Positions 24,641-36,146 are shown, counted from the stretch's first letter. The stretch: DNA of 64,000 nucleotides from Dactylonectria macrodidyma (GCA_020744425.1 JAGMUV010000042.1:62001-126000); one strand, 5' to 3'. Program-made: numbers and translations. Notes: a model not told the origin generated them from the sequence alone.

Positions 24641-24800
24641 GCATCCATTCTACAGAACCCTAGCATAGATAGATGGATTATATAACGGCCAGCTCCATAG
24701 AATGGATGGAAATGGATGCACGGATCATCCATTTCCACGCCGTGGATGCGTGGACGGTGGACGTGGAATGGATCGCCAGCCTGGACTAAGGGCTAGCAGC
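24640..24800. repeat. Clustered TGGATG/CATCCA motifs with a perfect hairpin
   Basis: At least six copies of tggat/atcca motifs lie here. Perfect 12-bp inverted arms (tggaaatggatg at 24707-24718, catccatttcca at 24726-24737) are separated by 7 bp. Such subterminal motif clusters are typical of hAT-type transposon ends, and the intact hAT in this window has comparable atccac/gtggat clusters at both ends. No matching second end or target duplication was found, so the assignment is only a suggestion. Confidence 0.4.
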
Positions 24801-24971
24801 CCTAGCTATAGACCTATATAACAGAGGCTCGCAGCGACTTAGCTGTGACCTCACTCAGCTTAAGATACTTCAATCTACTGAACACTCTCTCGCTGAACAA
24901 GCCTAGGGTCTTCCCCTTACATTAACTAAACCATACGCGTATGGTTAGAAAGCCTGCTTGACACCCAGCTT

Positions 24972-25955
24972 TTAATTCTTGGGCTCCTCTGATGGGAAGG
25001 ACGAATACTTGCTGATGTCGCACTGATCAAGATCTCCAACATCCTCTGCGACAACTGTGCCATCAAACCGACTGCATTCCTTCTGTGTTGCCATTCTTTC
25101 CAATGTTGCCGGATCAAAGTAGATGGGGTTATCGCTCTTCCCAACGATAGGCACCATGCTTGCCAACGGGCCTCTCCAAATGCCGTAAGAAGCATGAAGC
25201 ACCAGCCGTGCCAAGAACCTTCGCCTATTCTGTGGCCTCACAATGAGAGACAATCGCATCTCCTTGGGCACCCCAAGTTTTGAAACTGGGTTCTCGCTGA
25301 CTCTCCAAATGGCCTTATGCCTGACAGGACTGCCTACCGTCGATCCGTGAACCAAAAGACGTCCCTCCTGCTCCCACGACTTCTTCTGGCTAACCTTCCC
25401 ACCAGGATTGATTGCGGCCAGGCCACTTCCAGATAGCGACAGTTCGGTGGACACTTCCACGTTCGCCGTGGACACAGGCCCCTCGTAGAGTTTTGGGTAT
25501 ATCTCTAGAATTGCCGGCGGGCGTATATCGTCGGTATCACTATCGTCGCTGGAGTCTTCTATGGAAAAGATGATAGGAGCATCTTCGAATGTGATTGCGA
25601 TGGTGGCCTGTCTAATCCGCCAGCCCGAGCCGAGCTGCATGTTCTGGAAAGAGAACGATAGACAGAGATGATATGCGGGGAGCGTCTTATGTGTCCCGAT
25701 GCGAAGGGGACGCTCCAACGTGGCAAGGAATCTAGTGCTTCGGAGCTCGTCGGCAATGATCTCGCGAGGAATAGAAGCATCTTCGATGACTGGCTTGTTG
25801 GCGGGACCGAGCAACTTCTCTCCGGATATGTCGACCGAGATGGGGACAGACCAAGTCGATCTAGCCTCTATACCGTCAATAATAGGTGGTTCTAGAGAGT
25901 TGCTCGAAGGGCCATTCCCCTCTTGGTCGCTTTGGAGTCGCGGGAATTCCGACAT
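24972..25955 (-). CDS. Beta-strand-rich protein of unknown function, divergent partner of the CHAT gene
   Basis: From the ATG at 25955 (MSEFPRLQSD...) the product is 327 aa. The frame continues upstream to a TTG at 26036, without another ATG. I do not recognise a named domain. What can be seen: no signal peptide, no membrane helix, many alternating hydrophobic/polar strands (for example YHLCLSFSFQ, ATIAITF, MRLSLIVRP), an acidic low-complexity patch EDSSDDSDTDD near residue 130-140, a Gly/Ser-rich turn (SLSGSGLAAINPGGKVS), and a block AIWRVSENP...LGVPKEMRLSLIVRP. Uncharacterised fungal proteins with a W-x-V-x-E-N...G-I/V-P pattern exist, but I cannot attach a function. It is head-to-head with the TPR-CHAT gene, about 340 bp apart, so co-expression is plausible. 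I looked for a gasdermin-like fold by eye and could not confirm one. Confidence 0.75.
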   Translation of the reverse strand: MSEFPRLQSDQEGNGPSSNSLEPPIIDGIEARSTWSVPISVDISGEKLLGPANKPVIEDASIPREIIADELRSTRFLATLERPLRIGTHKTLPAYHLCLSFSFQNMQLGSGWRIRQATIAITFEDAPIIFSIEDSSDDSDTDDIRPPAILEIYPKLYEGPVSTANVEVSTELSLSGSGLAAINPGGKVSQKKSWEQEGRLLVHGSTVGSPVRHKAIWRVSENPVSKLGVPKEMRLSLIVRPQNRRRFLARLVLHASYGIWRGPLASMVPIVGKSDNPIYFDPATLERMATQKECSRFDGTVVAEDVGDLDQCDISKYSSFPSEEPKN

Positions 25956-26293
25956 TTTCGAGTCGATGTAGGAACCTGAGATGGAATGTTGTGTTGCCTG
26001 CGCGAGTAACGGTTCTTTTAAGTGGAGAAATGTCAAGCTGTTTTCCTACTTCCAGGCACCGAGCAGCGGTTGGCCCTGTGTCCACGGAGAAGCACATATC
26101 ATAACATGGTCTGTCTGAATGTGGCGTTGGCGATACCCATTCTAGACCAAGCTAGTGCCAGCCACAGGGCCACATTGTCAGATGAAGTAACTCAATTCAA
26201 TGTTTCTTCTGCGGCCGTATGTCACGGGGCGCTTTCTGAATGGACAAGGCTTCAAAGGCCCCTGACAGCTGACATAGAGCTGGAAGGAGGGAC
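25956..26293. promoter_or_regulatory. Shared divergent promoter region
   Basis: 338 bp separate the start codons of the beta-rich protein (minus) and the CHAT protein (plus). If the CHAT start is the later ATG at 26462, the gap is about 506 bp. I see no obvious TATA box. The inference of a shared promoter rests only on the arrangement. Confidence 0.35.
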
Positions 26294-29200
26294 ATGGATG
26301 CAACATGCTCGGCCACTTGGGCCGTGTTGATTGGATACGCCCTCCTGCCCCCTGATATTCATGGGTCCAGTAGTTGCCCAAATGCCGAGACCCTTTTGAT
26401 TCCGTGCTCCATGACCGCACTTCAATTTGGTTACGACACAGCGAACAAGCGGGCATCAACTATGGCCAGATTCTATGGTACCAACACTTCTCTGTACGCT
26501 TCTCTCTCACCCGAGCATGTGGACGATCTTGAGCATGCGGTATGTTATACAATCACTGGGCAATATACCGCTGCACGCTCTCTGTTCGAGAGCAGACTTT
26601 CGAGTGTAAAGGCCATCCCGGTCGTTGCAATCGAGCGTGCTGAGCTTGCATATCGACAGGGGCGCTACAAGGAGATCTGGGAGACGCTGGAAGAGGTTCT
26701 TCCAGACTCTCCCAGCGAAGGTACTGAGCCTGACATGGAGGATGCTCCATATCGCTTGATGAGAATCCTCCATGCCCTAGCCGCCATCAGGTACAAGGGA
26801 ACAGTGGAGCCCGCTAAACGCGAGATCCTGCGCATTCGCAAATGGCTGGCAGATACGCCGATTGAGAGTTACACAGATGTCCAGGTGGGTAGAATGACTC
26901 TGACTGTCCAAGTCGCCATGAAAAACGAATCTAACACACTTCAGGCAAGCATTATCGCAAAATATTCCCAAACGTCCTACTTTGTCAGTATATACGCCAA
27001 CAACAACGAGTTTGACGCGGCCCTTATTCCCTTCTCGGACGTACGAAATGTTCCATGGCAAGGCTTGACGGATCTAAGGTTGTCACTTTTGCAAAGAGAC
27101 ATGGTCTTCGAGGCGCTTAGCATATTCAAGGCAGAGAGACTCCGCCTTCCATACAATGAACGCATTGTGGCTATATCATCCTTCACCACTGGTTTGCATG
27201 CTTGTCGCAGTTTGAATTGCCCTCAGCTTCTTTGGGTCGAGCTGGAGCTTTCTTTTCTGCTGGCAATGACACACCAAGAGCTTGAGGACTATTCTGAGAC
27301 AAAAGAGGAGCTCTCTAGAACGGAGTGTCTTCTTGACAAGTGGTGCGAGGTGACACAGTTTGCACACAAAGAGGGGTTGGGCGCATTTATCAGCATCAGA
27401 TATGCCCAAATCCAACTCCTGGATGACAACGATCACCGCAGTCGATATATGCAGAGCCTAGAACTGCTCAAGGATGCAGATGCTTCCGGGCATTACAGGA
27501 CAAGTTGGTGCATGTTTGTTGCTGCGACCGCGGCGCGGCAAATTGCTCTTGTCGAGGATAGTCCCGAAATGTACCAATCGTTTCTAGACCTCCACAAGAG
27601 AGAGGAGGTCTATGAGGAAACTGTTCTGGGGGATCTTCCCGACTTGCTGTTGGGAAAATACAATGTCATCTCCGAGGCAGGGAGGAATCCTGTTCACCTA
27701 CGAAAAGCGGTCGAGTGGATCGACGGGTTTTTGGAGGCTTATCCTTCCTTCTCGCTACCGAGTCTTTTGCACCACCTGCATAAGTCGCGGCTACTATTTC
27801 TTTTGATGCTCCGAGAACCGGAGGAAGCTGCTCGGTCGAATCAGGTGGTGGAGAGCTTAAAGCATCTGTTGCCTGCCTTTCATGGCCCGTTGATTGGAGT
27901 CAGGCCGGCGGTGTCGCAGTCGAGCTGTTCGGCCAGAGAAAGCGAGACCAACAACTCTGGGTCTTGGGAACAGCCTCAGATTGGCAGCCTCCAAGAAGAG
28001 AACTTCTGGGCTCCTTGGCAAGACACGCCCCTGGATCATGCTAAGCAGTGTCGGACAGCGATGAGCTTCCTGTTACAGTGGATGATACAAGACATGCAGG
28101 AGGGTGCATTGTCACTTGCTGATGCGTTGGAAATATTTGGGGTCCCCGAGGAAGAAAGGCAGTCTACAATTGATGAGGGTATTTCGGCCGCCATACGAAA
28201 CTTAAGTGTGCAAACACATGATGGACTGTCCACGATACTCTACTTCCAGCCACCAAACAGTCAAGAAACGGTCTCGGAGGGTTCCACGTCGACTAAATCC
28301 GACAAAAAGAAAGCCAGCCAACAAGCCATAGTTGATGGGCCATGCCCGGCGTCTTTGGAAACCTGGGGAAAGCGTGTGGTTGCTTTTACCAGCTGGCTTA
28401 GAACCTCATCCCAATCAACTGTCACCAGTCGGCAGAGTTTGCTTCTGATGCTGCAGGATATCAGGGTCTGGAGTCTAGGGCACGAAGTCCATTTCCATGA
28501 TTGGGTTGTGACTGAATGCGAGCGGGCCCTTGACATGATGGAAGGGCTACACAAGCCAGTCACGGACTATTTCTCTCGATATCGTCTCGCATACCAAAGT
28601 CAAATTGCACATGTCTGCCTTAACTTGTGCCTTTCATCGCAGGAGGAATCCATGGACGGACACCGGAAATATATCGAAAAGGCGGAACGGTATTACATGG
28701 CATTGCTCGATGGATATTTGAGGGAGGATCTCTCGAGCGCGGCGCTCTGTCAGCGCGGCATGGCCCAGGTGTGCCTCTTGAAGCTCTACAAGGCGGTCCC
28801 GAGAGGCGAAGACGCAGCGTTACTGGCGGAGCTCAGGGCCACTGGCCTCGGCTTTCTCGAAAAGGCTGATGAGTGCTTTGACCGAACGGAGCTGGAAGCT
28901 TCGTGGTCCGCGGGACTGGAAGGTTTCATCGGCCGCCAACGCATAGCCAAATCTCATGATCCATCACTGAGTGCCCAGGTAGCACTTAACCTTATCATAG
29001 AAGGAAACCCAAATCCTGATGAATTCGAACGGACAATGATGTGGGAGTGGGTACAAAAGGCCAAAGGGCAATCCCTTGCGAGCACCATAGGGTTGAGTAG
29101 GACAGATCCTCCTTCGATGGTCAGCAATCTGGGCAAGTCAGAGCTTCTCTCCGGTTTGTATCTCCGCCTATGCGAGATGCGCTCTGAAATTGCAAAAGCG

Positions 29201-30574
29201 AAACCGTGCGATAGGTATCATCTTCGACTTGAACTCGATCGACACGTCGAGGAGATGAAGAAGCATGATCCGCTGAAGAGACTGCTCGACGCGCGAGAGG
29301 GCAAACATCTCTCGCCTGATGACTTGAAGGAGATGTCTGAAGAGACAGATACGGCTGTTGTATTTGTCGATTGGTTTTACCTTCCGGGATTCAGTCGAGG
29401 TATCAGACCTTGTCTTTTGTTGTTTACCAGGAGAGCTGGATCAGCTCCAGCAGTGGATCGATTGACCACGACCCCAGAGGAAGTTTTCAGCTGGATTACG
29501 AAATTCATCGACAAGAAGGAACCCTTGGACGAATCCATTTCATCCCGACCAGCTTTTCGAGATGAAGCGGCGCGAACAGAGTGTGTCGGTAAGATTTCGA
29601 GCCTTGTCCAGCCTCTGCAGAGAAGGACTGAGCTAGGAGACTTATTAGTCCTCTGTCCAACAGATGTGCTGCATCGAATCCCTTTACATGCCTTGAATAT
29701 CCAAGACATCGTTGACGGGGAACTGACTAACACACCACTCATCCACCGCAACCCCGTCGTCTACATGCACAGCCACTCGCTCCTCCGGCCATGCTTCTGG
29801 GCTAGCAAAGCCGTCGTCGAGTTGGGGACTGAGATCAAGCCCTTTTTTATAAACGGTGCCAGTTACTACAAAGGAGAGCTGCAGCAGAACTATAAGGCTG
29901 GCCATGAGATGATGTTATCTCTGAGCAAGCAGTACAGCGACACTGCTACACTTCACTCTGCCGAGGCAACCAAAGCTAACTTCTTGGATAACTTGCGTAA
30001 AACCCGCATGGTTCATATGCAGTCTCACTGCGGGTGGGACAGGTCAAACCCATTGGAGCACTGCGTCACCTTTCCTCGACTTGCTGTTGACGTACCCTCC
30101 GACAAAGACTCGTATGTACTGACGGCCCGCGAAGTCTTCTCCTTGCAAGATACGTTGCAGTTAGGCACCCATCTCAACCTCCTCGTCTGCTCCGGCGCCG
30201 CCACGCTCATGACCTCTGGTGACGAGCCGTTCGGGCTCATCCCGGCTCTGGTTTATTCAGGCGCTGCATCTACTGTGTCAACTCTGTGGCCCATGGATGA
30301 CGGGTATGCTGCACAGTTCAGCAAAGCCTTCTTTATAGCCTTGGGAAAAGAGTGTCGAAAGCTCGGATTTAGGGGTTCAACAGCCGGAACGGGCAAGGAA
30401 CGAGGCAGGTGGGTTAATATAGCAAAAGTGGTACAGCGCACTATAAAGAGCCTGGACAAAGGTGGGAGCGCTTCGTTAGACGTGTGGTCTGGCTTCGTGA
30501 TGCATGGGTTCTGGATGATGTGGGTGGGAGTAGATGAAGGGAGGAGGTTCTGTGCGAAGGTTCCGGATAAATAG
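26294..30574 (+). CDS. TPR-CHAT domain protein (caspase-like cysteine peptidase family)
   Basis: A single uninterrupted frame of 1426 aa. The first ATG (26294) gives an N-terminus of low-complexity look. Met57 (26462, MARFYGTNTS...) precedes the helical repeat region and may be the real start. Residues about 75-1080 are helical with TPR-like patterns (for example AVCYTITGQYTAARSLFESRL, ERAELAYRQGRYKEIWETLEE). Residues about 1080-1425 form a CHAT domain (clan CD, related to caspases and separase). Both catalytic positions are in place: His1245 in VHMQSHCGW and Cys1299 in LLVCSGA, followed by the family block GLIPALVYSGAASTVSTLW. The enzyme is therefore predicted active. CHAT proteases with TPRs act as regulated proteases in immune-like systems, and in fungi CHAT genes are reported next to cell-death effectors. 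Here the divergent neighbour encodes a beta-rich unknown protein. No RIP damage. Confidence 0.92.
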   Translation: MDATCSATWAVLIGYALLPPDIHGSSSCPNAETLLIPCSMTALQFGYDTANKRASTMARFYGTNTSLYASLSPEHVDDLEHAVCYTITGQYTAARSLFESRLSSVKAIPVVAIERAELAYRQGRYKEIWETLEEVLPDSPSEGTEPDMEDAPYRLMRILHALAAIRYKGTVEPAKREILRIRKWLADTPIESYTDVQVGRMTLTVQVAMKNESNTLQASIIAKYSQTSYFVSIYANNNEFDAALIPFSDVRNVPWQGLTDLRLSLLQRDMVFEALSIFKAERLRLPYNERIVAISSFTTGLHACRSLNCPQLLWVELELSFLLAMTHQELEDYSETKEELSRTECLLDKWCEVTQFAHKEGLGAFISIRYAQIQLLDDNDHRSRYMQSLELLKDADASGHYRTSWCMFVAATAARQIALVEDSPEMYQSFLDLHKREEVYEETVLGDLPDLLLGKYNVISEAGRNPVHLRKAVEWIDGFLEAYPSFSLPSLLHHLHKSRLLFLLMLREPEEAARSNQVVESLKHLLPAFHGPLIGVRPAVSQSSCSARESETNNSGSWEQPQIGSLQEENFWAPWQDTPLDHAKQCRTAMSFLLQWMIQDMQEGALSLADALEIFGVPEEERQSTIDEGISAAIRNLSVQTHDGLSTILYFQPPNSQETVSEGSTSTKSDKKKASQQAIVDGPCPASLETWGKRVVAFTSWLRTSSQSTVTSRQSLLLMLQDIRVWSLGHEVHFHDWVVTECERALDMMEGLHKPVTDYFSRYRLAYQSQIAHVCLNLCLSSQEESMDGHRKYIEKAERYYMALLDGYLREDLSSAALCQRGMAQVCLLKLYKAVPRGEDAALLAELRATGLGFLEKADECFDRTELEASWSAGLEGFIGRQRIAKSHDPSLSAQVALNLIIEGNPNPDEFERTMMWEWVQKAKGQSLASTIGLSRTDPPSMVSNLGKSELLSGLYLRLCEMRSEIAKAKPCDRYHLRLELDRHVEEMKKHDPLKRLLDAREGKHLSPDDLKEMSEETDTAVVFVDWFYLPGFSRGIRPCLLLFTRRAGSAPAVDRLTTTPEEVFSWITKFIDKKEPLDESISSRPAFRDEAARTECVGKISSLVQPLQRRTELGDLLVLCPTDVLHRIPLHALNIQDIVDGELTNTPLIHRNPVVYMHSHSLLRPCFWASKAVVELGTEIKPFFINGASYYKGELQQNYKAGHEMMLSLSKQYSDTATLHSAEATKANFLDNLRKTRMVHMQSHCGWDRSNPLEHCVTFPRLAVDVPSDKDSYVLTAREVFSLQDTLQLGTHLNLLVCSGAATLMTSGDEPFGLIPALVYSGAASTVSTLWPMDDGYAAQFSKAFFIALGKECRKLGFRGSTAGTGKERGRWVNIAKVVQRTIKSLDKGGSASLDVWSGFVMHGFWMMWVGVDEGRRFCAKVPDK

Positions 30575-31880
30575 GGCTACTTAGAGGCGACAGAATATGA
30601 TCAGTATTGAGCGGGACTATGTGTGTATTATCCCCGAGTCCGGAAATGTGTTCATTACGGTGCATGCTCTGCTTATCGAACCGATATTCAGATTCTAACG
30701 TGTCACCGACCCAAAGAGCAGAGAGGAAAGTTACAGCAGCTCGAATTCCTGCGGTGGCCCATTCCACTCGTGATATGTCACATCTATTAACTATTGATAC
30801 TGCGGCCCGGTCTCAAAAGCCCGGATCTCTATCAAACCGGTCTTAGGAAAACCATATCGTAGCCCCTATGACGACAAAGGCACCTTGTATATAGAGCTGC
30901 TGCGAGCCTTCTGTTAGAGAGGGGGACAAGATCTTCCATCGTCAATAAGCTGTTCTCACCAATCCATCCTGTCTAATAATATAGGCCGCATGAGACTGCT
31001 TGAAAGTAAGTGTATTTCAGTCGATCTTGTCAAAAAACCAAGCATAGCCATAGGTCTCCAGAGTCCGCTTACATCCGAGTCCTTCGTAATGACGAAGGCC
31101 GTTTGGCTAGCACGGATTAGGTTATTACTATACGTCTTACTAGTAACTGCTGACTTTCTGTATTAACCTGCTTGAGTATGAGAATTAGAAGTAATAAAGA
31201 AATATAAGCATAATTCTTATTTACTCCTAGGTTATAAAATGCAGGTCCTAGAAGCTATAGACTATTTTACATCTTATATAATGCCCTGATCGGCTCGGAC
31301 GTGACTGTCGACGATAGGGGTACAAAAGTGACTTTCGAAATGCATAGAGCCTTGCAAGTAGCTCAAGTACTTCTTGTCAGTTAGTTATGAATTTCTGGGT
31401 CCGGCCAGATTAACTAACCTGCTTCCGGCTGCCTGCACATACCGCCCTGTCTGACTTTACGGGCGCTGGGGGGGAGGCAAATTCGTATGCGTAGATTATC
31501 GTAAGACAGGTCATTGCTATAATCCTCATATAACCACGTCTGTCTAAGACCTGCGACCACGATGAGTTCCTCTGGTCTGACTCTAGCTTCTGACAGCCAA
31601 CGTACTACACGTCGCAGCCGCATGCCGCCGCCCTGGCAACTTGGTGATGTAGATGTCATCGAGGTCATAGATCTCATAGTAACCGAGCCTGCCGTAATAG
31701 CCTAACCTTCAAGACCACTGCCGCGACTAAAATCGAAGAGAACCCAGAAAAAGAAGGCATTACTAACTGAAGAAGAAGGCCTGAAGAGACCGCGTAGTAG
31801 GATGATTATGTCTTCTTCCTTTTCGAGCTTATTACAGAGGCCCGGGCTGCTGGGGATCTTGCTTTTAATAAGGGACTTAA
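30575..31880. other. Gene-poor spacer downstream of the CHAT gene
   Basis: Mixed composition and only short frames. The longest (87 codons, minus, 31414-31677) shows no family resemblance and lacks support. Mild C-to-T-like erosion increases to the right. Confidence 0.4.
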
Positions 31881-31883
31881 CTA

Positions 31884-31912
31884 GTTGTTGTTGTTGTTGT
31901 TGTTGTTGTTGT
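31884..31912. repeat. (GTT)n microsatellite, about nine units
   Basis: Perfect gtt/ttg trinucleotide run. On the minus strand it would read as poly-Gln in a 74-codon frame that I do not consider a gene. Confidence 0.85.
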
Positions 31913-32471
31913 ATTATTACCGTCATGAAGATATCTACTAGAGATGTCTACAGAATCCCCTAGGGGCAAGATGACGTACTAGGCTAGTGTCAACAGCTAA
32001 AGAAGCCTAAGTATAGTAACCCGGGGCCGGAGCTACAGACCAAGCAGGTCCGTAGCTCGGACCTACAGTCCGCAATAGCTAAGATTGTAATCCTTCTTCC
32101 GCTTCTATCTAGCAATTAAGCAGCCCTATTTAACTTATGATTTCGAGCCCGATATCCGTCAGCAGATTGTTAGAGCGGGTGTCAGCATACCCATATTTAT
32201 TAATCAGCTTGGAATTCTCCAGTATTTCTATTCCTGCCTACTGGCATTCAAAACCTCTAGAAATCGAGATCCGTATGATAGGAAAAACTGCAGATAGGAA
32301 AACCTCGTGGGAGCTTATAGAGGTAAAAAAACCACTATAGCTAGCATCTATTGATTAAGGCCATCAAGCTAGAACCCTAATGCTTATAGGTAGCCCGATT
32401 CTGTGACTTCCTATAGACCTGGATTAATAGCCAAGATCCGTAGATCAAGGCATCTAAGACCTGGAGGTCAT

Positions 32472-32700
32472 AGTAGCCTAGGCCCGGAGGCCGAGGCAGG
32501 TGCTAAGACGCGGTGGCCTTATGCACCTAAGGGCCGAGACGCAGAGGTCAGGGCAGCTTAGGCCCGGAGGCCTAAGCAGGTGCCGAGGCCCAGAGGCCAA
32601 GGCAGCTCAGGTCCGGAGACCTAAGCAGGTACTAAGACTAAGGTATAGCCTTATATACCTAAGTGCCGAGTTGTAGATCAGGGCAAAGGTCGACGCCTAC
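32472..32700. repeat. Imperfect tandem repeats of a GC-rich unit
   Basis: Three successive units start taggcccggaggccgag, taggcccggaggcctaag and caggtccggagacctaag, each followed by caggt and a cagaggtca/agatca-like end. The first and third are about 80 bp and similar throughout. The middle one is about 50 bp. The third carries more C-to-T/G-to-A changes than the first. Confidence 0.6.
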
Positions 32701-33709
32701 CTAGATTGAAGCTGGTGTCGTGATTGCTGTTAGCTGCGGTAGCTATACCTACTGCAAGGCCTGAACCAGCATTACAGCATATATAGGAGCCATAGCGGTG
32801 TCATTAGCCCCCACAAGCCGTGCTATGACCCTGCTGCTATCTTAGCTGCCTAGCTGGTCAGGGCAGCAGGTTTCGATCGTGGCCAGAGCCCTTAGGCTGT
32901 GACCTTGGCTGCTGCGTAAAGGAAGTCAACCCTCTCAATCCTTCCTTAACTGCGCTATTAGTACCCGATGGGTACCCAGCTGCTACAGCAGCCAAATTTA
33001 GTAGGCCTGAAAAGTTTTCTACGCTAATGCTAACAGCCGCTAGTCAGGAAGAATTTTTACAGGAGAGAGTTAAGGACTTAACTAGTAGGTGAGGCATTTT
33101 AAAATCGCTAAAAAGCTGACGCTTAAGTAGCTTAGGTTTATATTTGACTAAATTCGTATATAAAGGAAATATGCTATTCTAATAAGGGTCTAAAAGACAT
33201 TCCTAGCTATTATAAATATAATAGGGACTTCTTATAATAAAGAGATAAGTAAAATTAGCTATAATACAGAATAGTAAGAGTATTATAAGTGAAAGTTTAA
33301 TAATATAGCTCGCTCTTTATAGCAGTATAGCCTCCTTTATTATAATCTTTATAAATAGGCGTTTATAAGGATAAAGGAGGTAAGACTAATTATAGTTAAG
33401 GCTAGTAATATAACTAGGCTCTTTTAAATCGAATTCATCTCTATAGATAGCAGTAGTAAGGGATATAAGGTTTCTAAAGCTAAATAAGGTTAAAAAAGTA
33501 TATAGCTAGATTCTTAGTAAATAGGAATAGCCTTATAATAAACTTTAATAACCCTAATAACTCTAATACTTATATTAACTATTAGAAAGCGGAATGCATT
33601 ATTAGAATTACTAATTTTAATACCTTTTAAACAGCCTTATTAGTCTATAGCTTTATAAGTAAGAATAGCTTTAAATAGAATAAATAGAATCCTAATAATT
33701 ATTATTTTT
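32701..33709. other. Transition into the second RIPed nest, no gene seen
   Basis: Moderate GC until about 33110, then AT-rich. No readable remnant of a known domain. The U repeat starts at 33710. Confidence 0.4.
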
Positions 33710-34453
33710 TAAAGTTATAGTCCTTAGTAGCGCACACTCAGAGAGGGGCCAGAGGTTAAATAGTTAAAAAGAAAATACAACTAATAGTAAATAACAGTAT
33801 AAAGGCTTAAAACCCAAGCCTAAGGCAATAGTAACTCAGAATGACTAGAGTTTCTACTGTATCAGGGTGCAAGCCTTGCTATCCTATTCAACCCTTTGAG
33901 ATGCGTCAAGCAGCTGGAAAAGCTAGATTGAAAAGCTAGACAGAAAAGCTAGATGTCAGAAGGCGAAATCGTCATACGATAAAAGCCCCGTGAGGGCTCT
34001 GCATTCGTCGCATTCCAAGCTTGTCGCAGTTTTAATTACATCACAATTCAACTCTTTATAATTCCAGATCGCAATTCAGATTATCAGAGACTAACTCTTC
34101 GCAATCTAACCGACCTATAATAAACACTATAATAAACATCTAGTATAATACACTCTATACTCTTAATAACTCAGGTTTTAATAATTATTATACTCTTTTT
34201 ATATATAACTTAGATACTAAGCTTAATAAGAATATAGAAACCTTTAATAAGCTAAAGGCTATAATAATAGAATATAGTCTTAAAGAAACTATAATTATTA
34301 AGACTTAGTAACTTTCTAATAGTAAGTAAGTTATCTTAATAATCTTTAAGATTAAAGTATTTTTAAGATTATATTTCTTTAAAAGTAATTAATAATTTAA
34401 GAACTAAATTAAAAATAAATAATACTTTTTAAAGTAATTAATAATAAAGCTAG
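33710..34453 (+). repeat. U repeat copy 3, left part (split by Fot1/pogo element)
   Basis: It begins taaagttatagtccttag like the other copies and follows copies 1 and 4 until aaagctagta at 34455. There the terminal inverted repeat of the Fot1/pogo element starts. The rest of this same copy resumes at 44161. Confidence 0.75.
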
Positions 34454-35068
34454 TAATATATATAATAAGCGAATATCTTAAATAAGTAAATATTTTAAAA
34501 ATTCTAACCTTTAAAATTAAAACCTTAATATAATTATAATAATATAATTAATTAATTAAAACTAATTACTATACTCTTTTTTAAAAGTCTTAATTATAGC
34601 TTAATAAGTCCTTATATTATAACTAGCCTTTTTATATATTCTATAGTGCCTTTCCCTTAATAGTACTAACCTTTACTAATTACTACTTTTTAATAATTTA
34701 ATTACTACTTATATATTAATATCTTTTCAATCTATCTTATCCCTTCCCTTATTTAAAGTTATCTTTCTTCTTTTACTTAAGTAGGTTTTTTTAGTTCTAT
34801 ACTACTTACTAAGAGTCTTATTTACTTATTAAAAAATCTAGACTTTAGCTTTTAATAGAGTATTCTAATGCATTATTGCCTTTATTCTTTTTAAAAGTAA
34901 CTTAAGCACTTTAAGAATTAATATTAAAGAGTTACTTTAATACTTTCTTATTTTTTTAAAATATTTAAACTAAGAATTAGCCTTAAGTATAGTCTTTAAA
35001 ATCTTTAAGACTTAAGAGTTAGAAAGGCTAATATTCTCTTTAGTTAGTATTAGAGTCTATAGTTATAT

Positions 35069-36146
35069 TAAGGTTATAGTCCTTTAGCAGCGCACACTTA
35101 GAGAGAGGCCAGAGGTTAAACAGTAAAAAAAAAAAACAACTAATAGTGAATAACAGTGTGAGGGCCCAAAACCCAAGCCTAAGGCAACAGCAACTCAGAA
35201 TGACTAGAGTTTTTACTGTATCAGGGTATAAGCTTTACTGTCCTAATCAACCCTTCGAGATGCATCAAGCAGCTGGAAAGCTAGATAGAAAAGCTAGATA
35301 GAAAAGCTAGATAGAAAAGCTAGATGTCAGAAGGCAAAATCGTCATGCGATAAAAGCCCTATAAGGGTTCGTCGCATTCCAAGCTCATCACAGTTCTAAG
35401 TCATAATTCAGTTACCTCTTTATAATTCTAGATCGCAATTTAACTCATTAGAGACTAACTATAATGAATACTATAATAAATATCTAATATAATATACTCT
35501 ATACTCTTAGTAACTCGGGTTTTAGTAATTACTATACTCTCTCTATATATAACCTAGATACTGAGCTTAGTAGGAATATAGAAACTCTTAATAAGCTAAA
35601 GGCTATAGTAATAGGATATAGTCTTAAAGAAACCAGAACTATTAAGACCTAGTAACTCTTTAATAATAAGTAAGTCACTTTAGCGATCTTTAAGACTAAG
35701 GTATTCTTAAGACTGTGCCTCTTTAGAAGTAACTAATGATCTAAGAACTGGATTAAAAACGAATAATACTTCTTAAAGTAACTAGTAGTAAAGCTAGTAT
35801 CTAAAATATCCTTAGAAGAAATAGCATTCTTTAAATCACTAGCTAATATTAATAAAGGGTAAATAATATAAGTTATAAGAAATGTGGCTATTATTAATAC
35901 GTAAAATGACTGATAACTGTATTAAAAACTAAGGGAATCTTACTGTTTAGTAGGTTAAAGGATTTAGCAGAAGAAGGTTCTATAAGGGAGGAGGGATAAG
36001 AGTCTATCTATAACTAGGTCAACTAATCAATCGAGTCCTTTGTCTTAAGATAACTTAAGTAATATAAATACATAACTGTATAGAAACGCGGTAATGAGGA
36101 ATGCAGTAGCGTAGAAACAAAAGTCCGAATAGCGGTTTTAATAGCG
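35069..36146 (+). repeat. U repeat copy 4, complete, with 14-bp target-site duplication
   Basis: 1078 bp from taaggttatag to ttttaatagcg, flanked by identical 14-mers gtctatagttatat at 35055-35068 and 36147-36160. It is the least mutated complete copy. It lies inside the Fot1/pogo element. Confidence 0.85.

Noticed and set aside
24972..25955. Gasdermin-like identity for the CHAT neighbour
   Set aside because: Attractive from context, but the typical N-terminal segment and overall pattern could not be recognised; left as unknown.
31702..31926. Minus-strand frame with a poly-Gln run
   Set aside because: The Gln run is the GTT microsatellite; the rest has no family resemblance.
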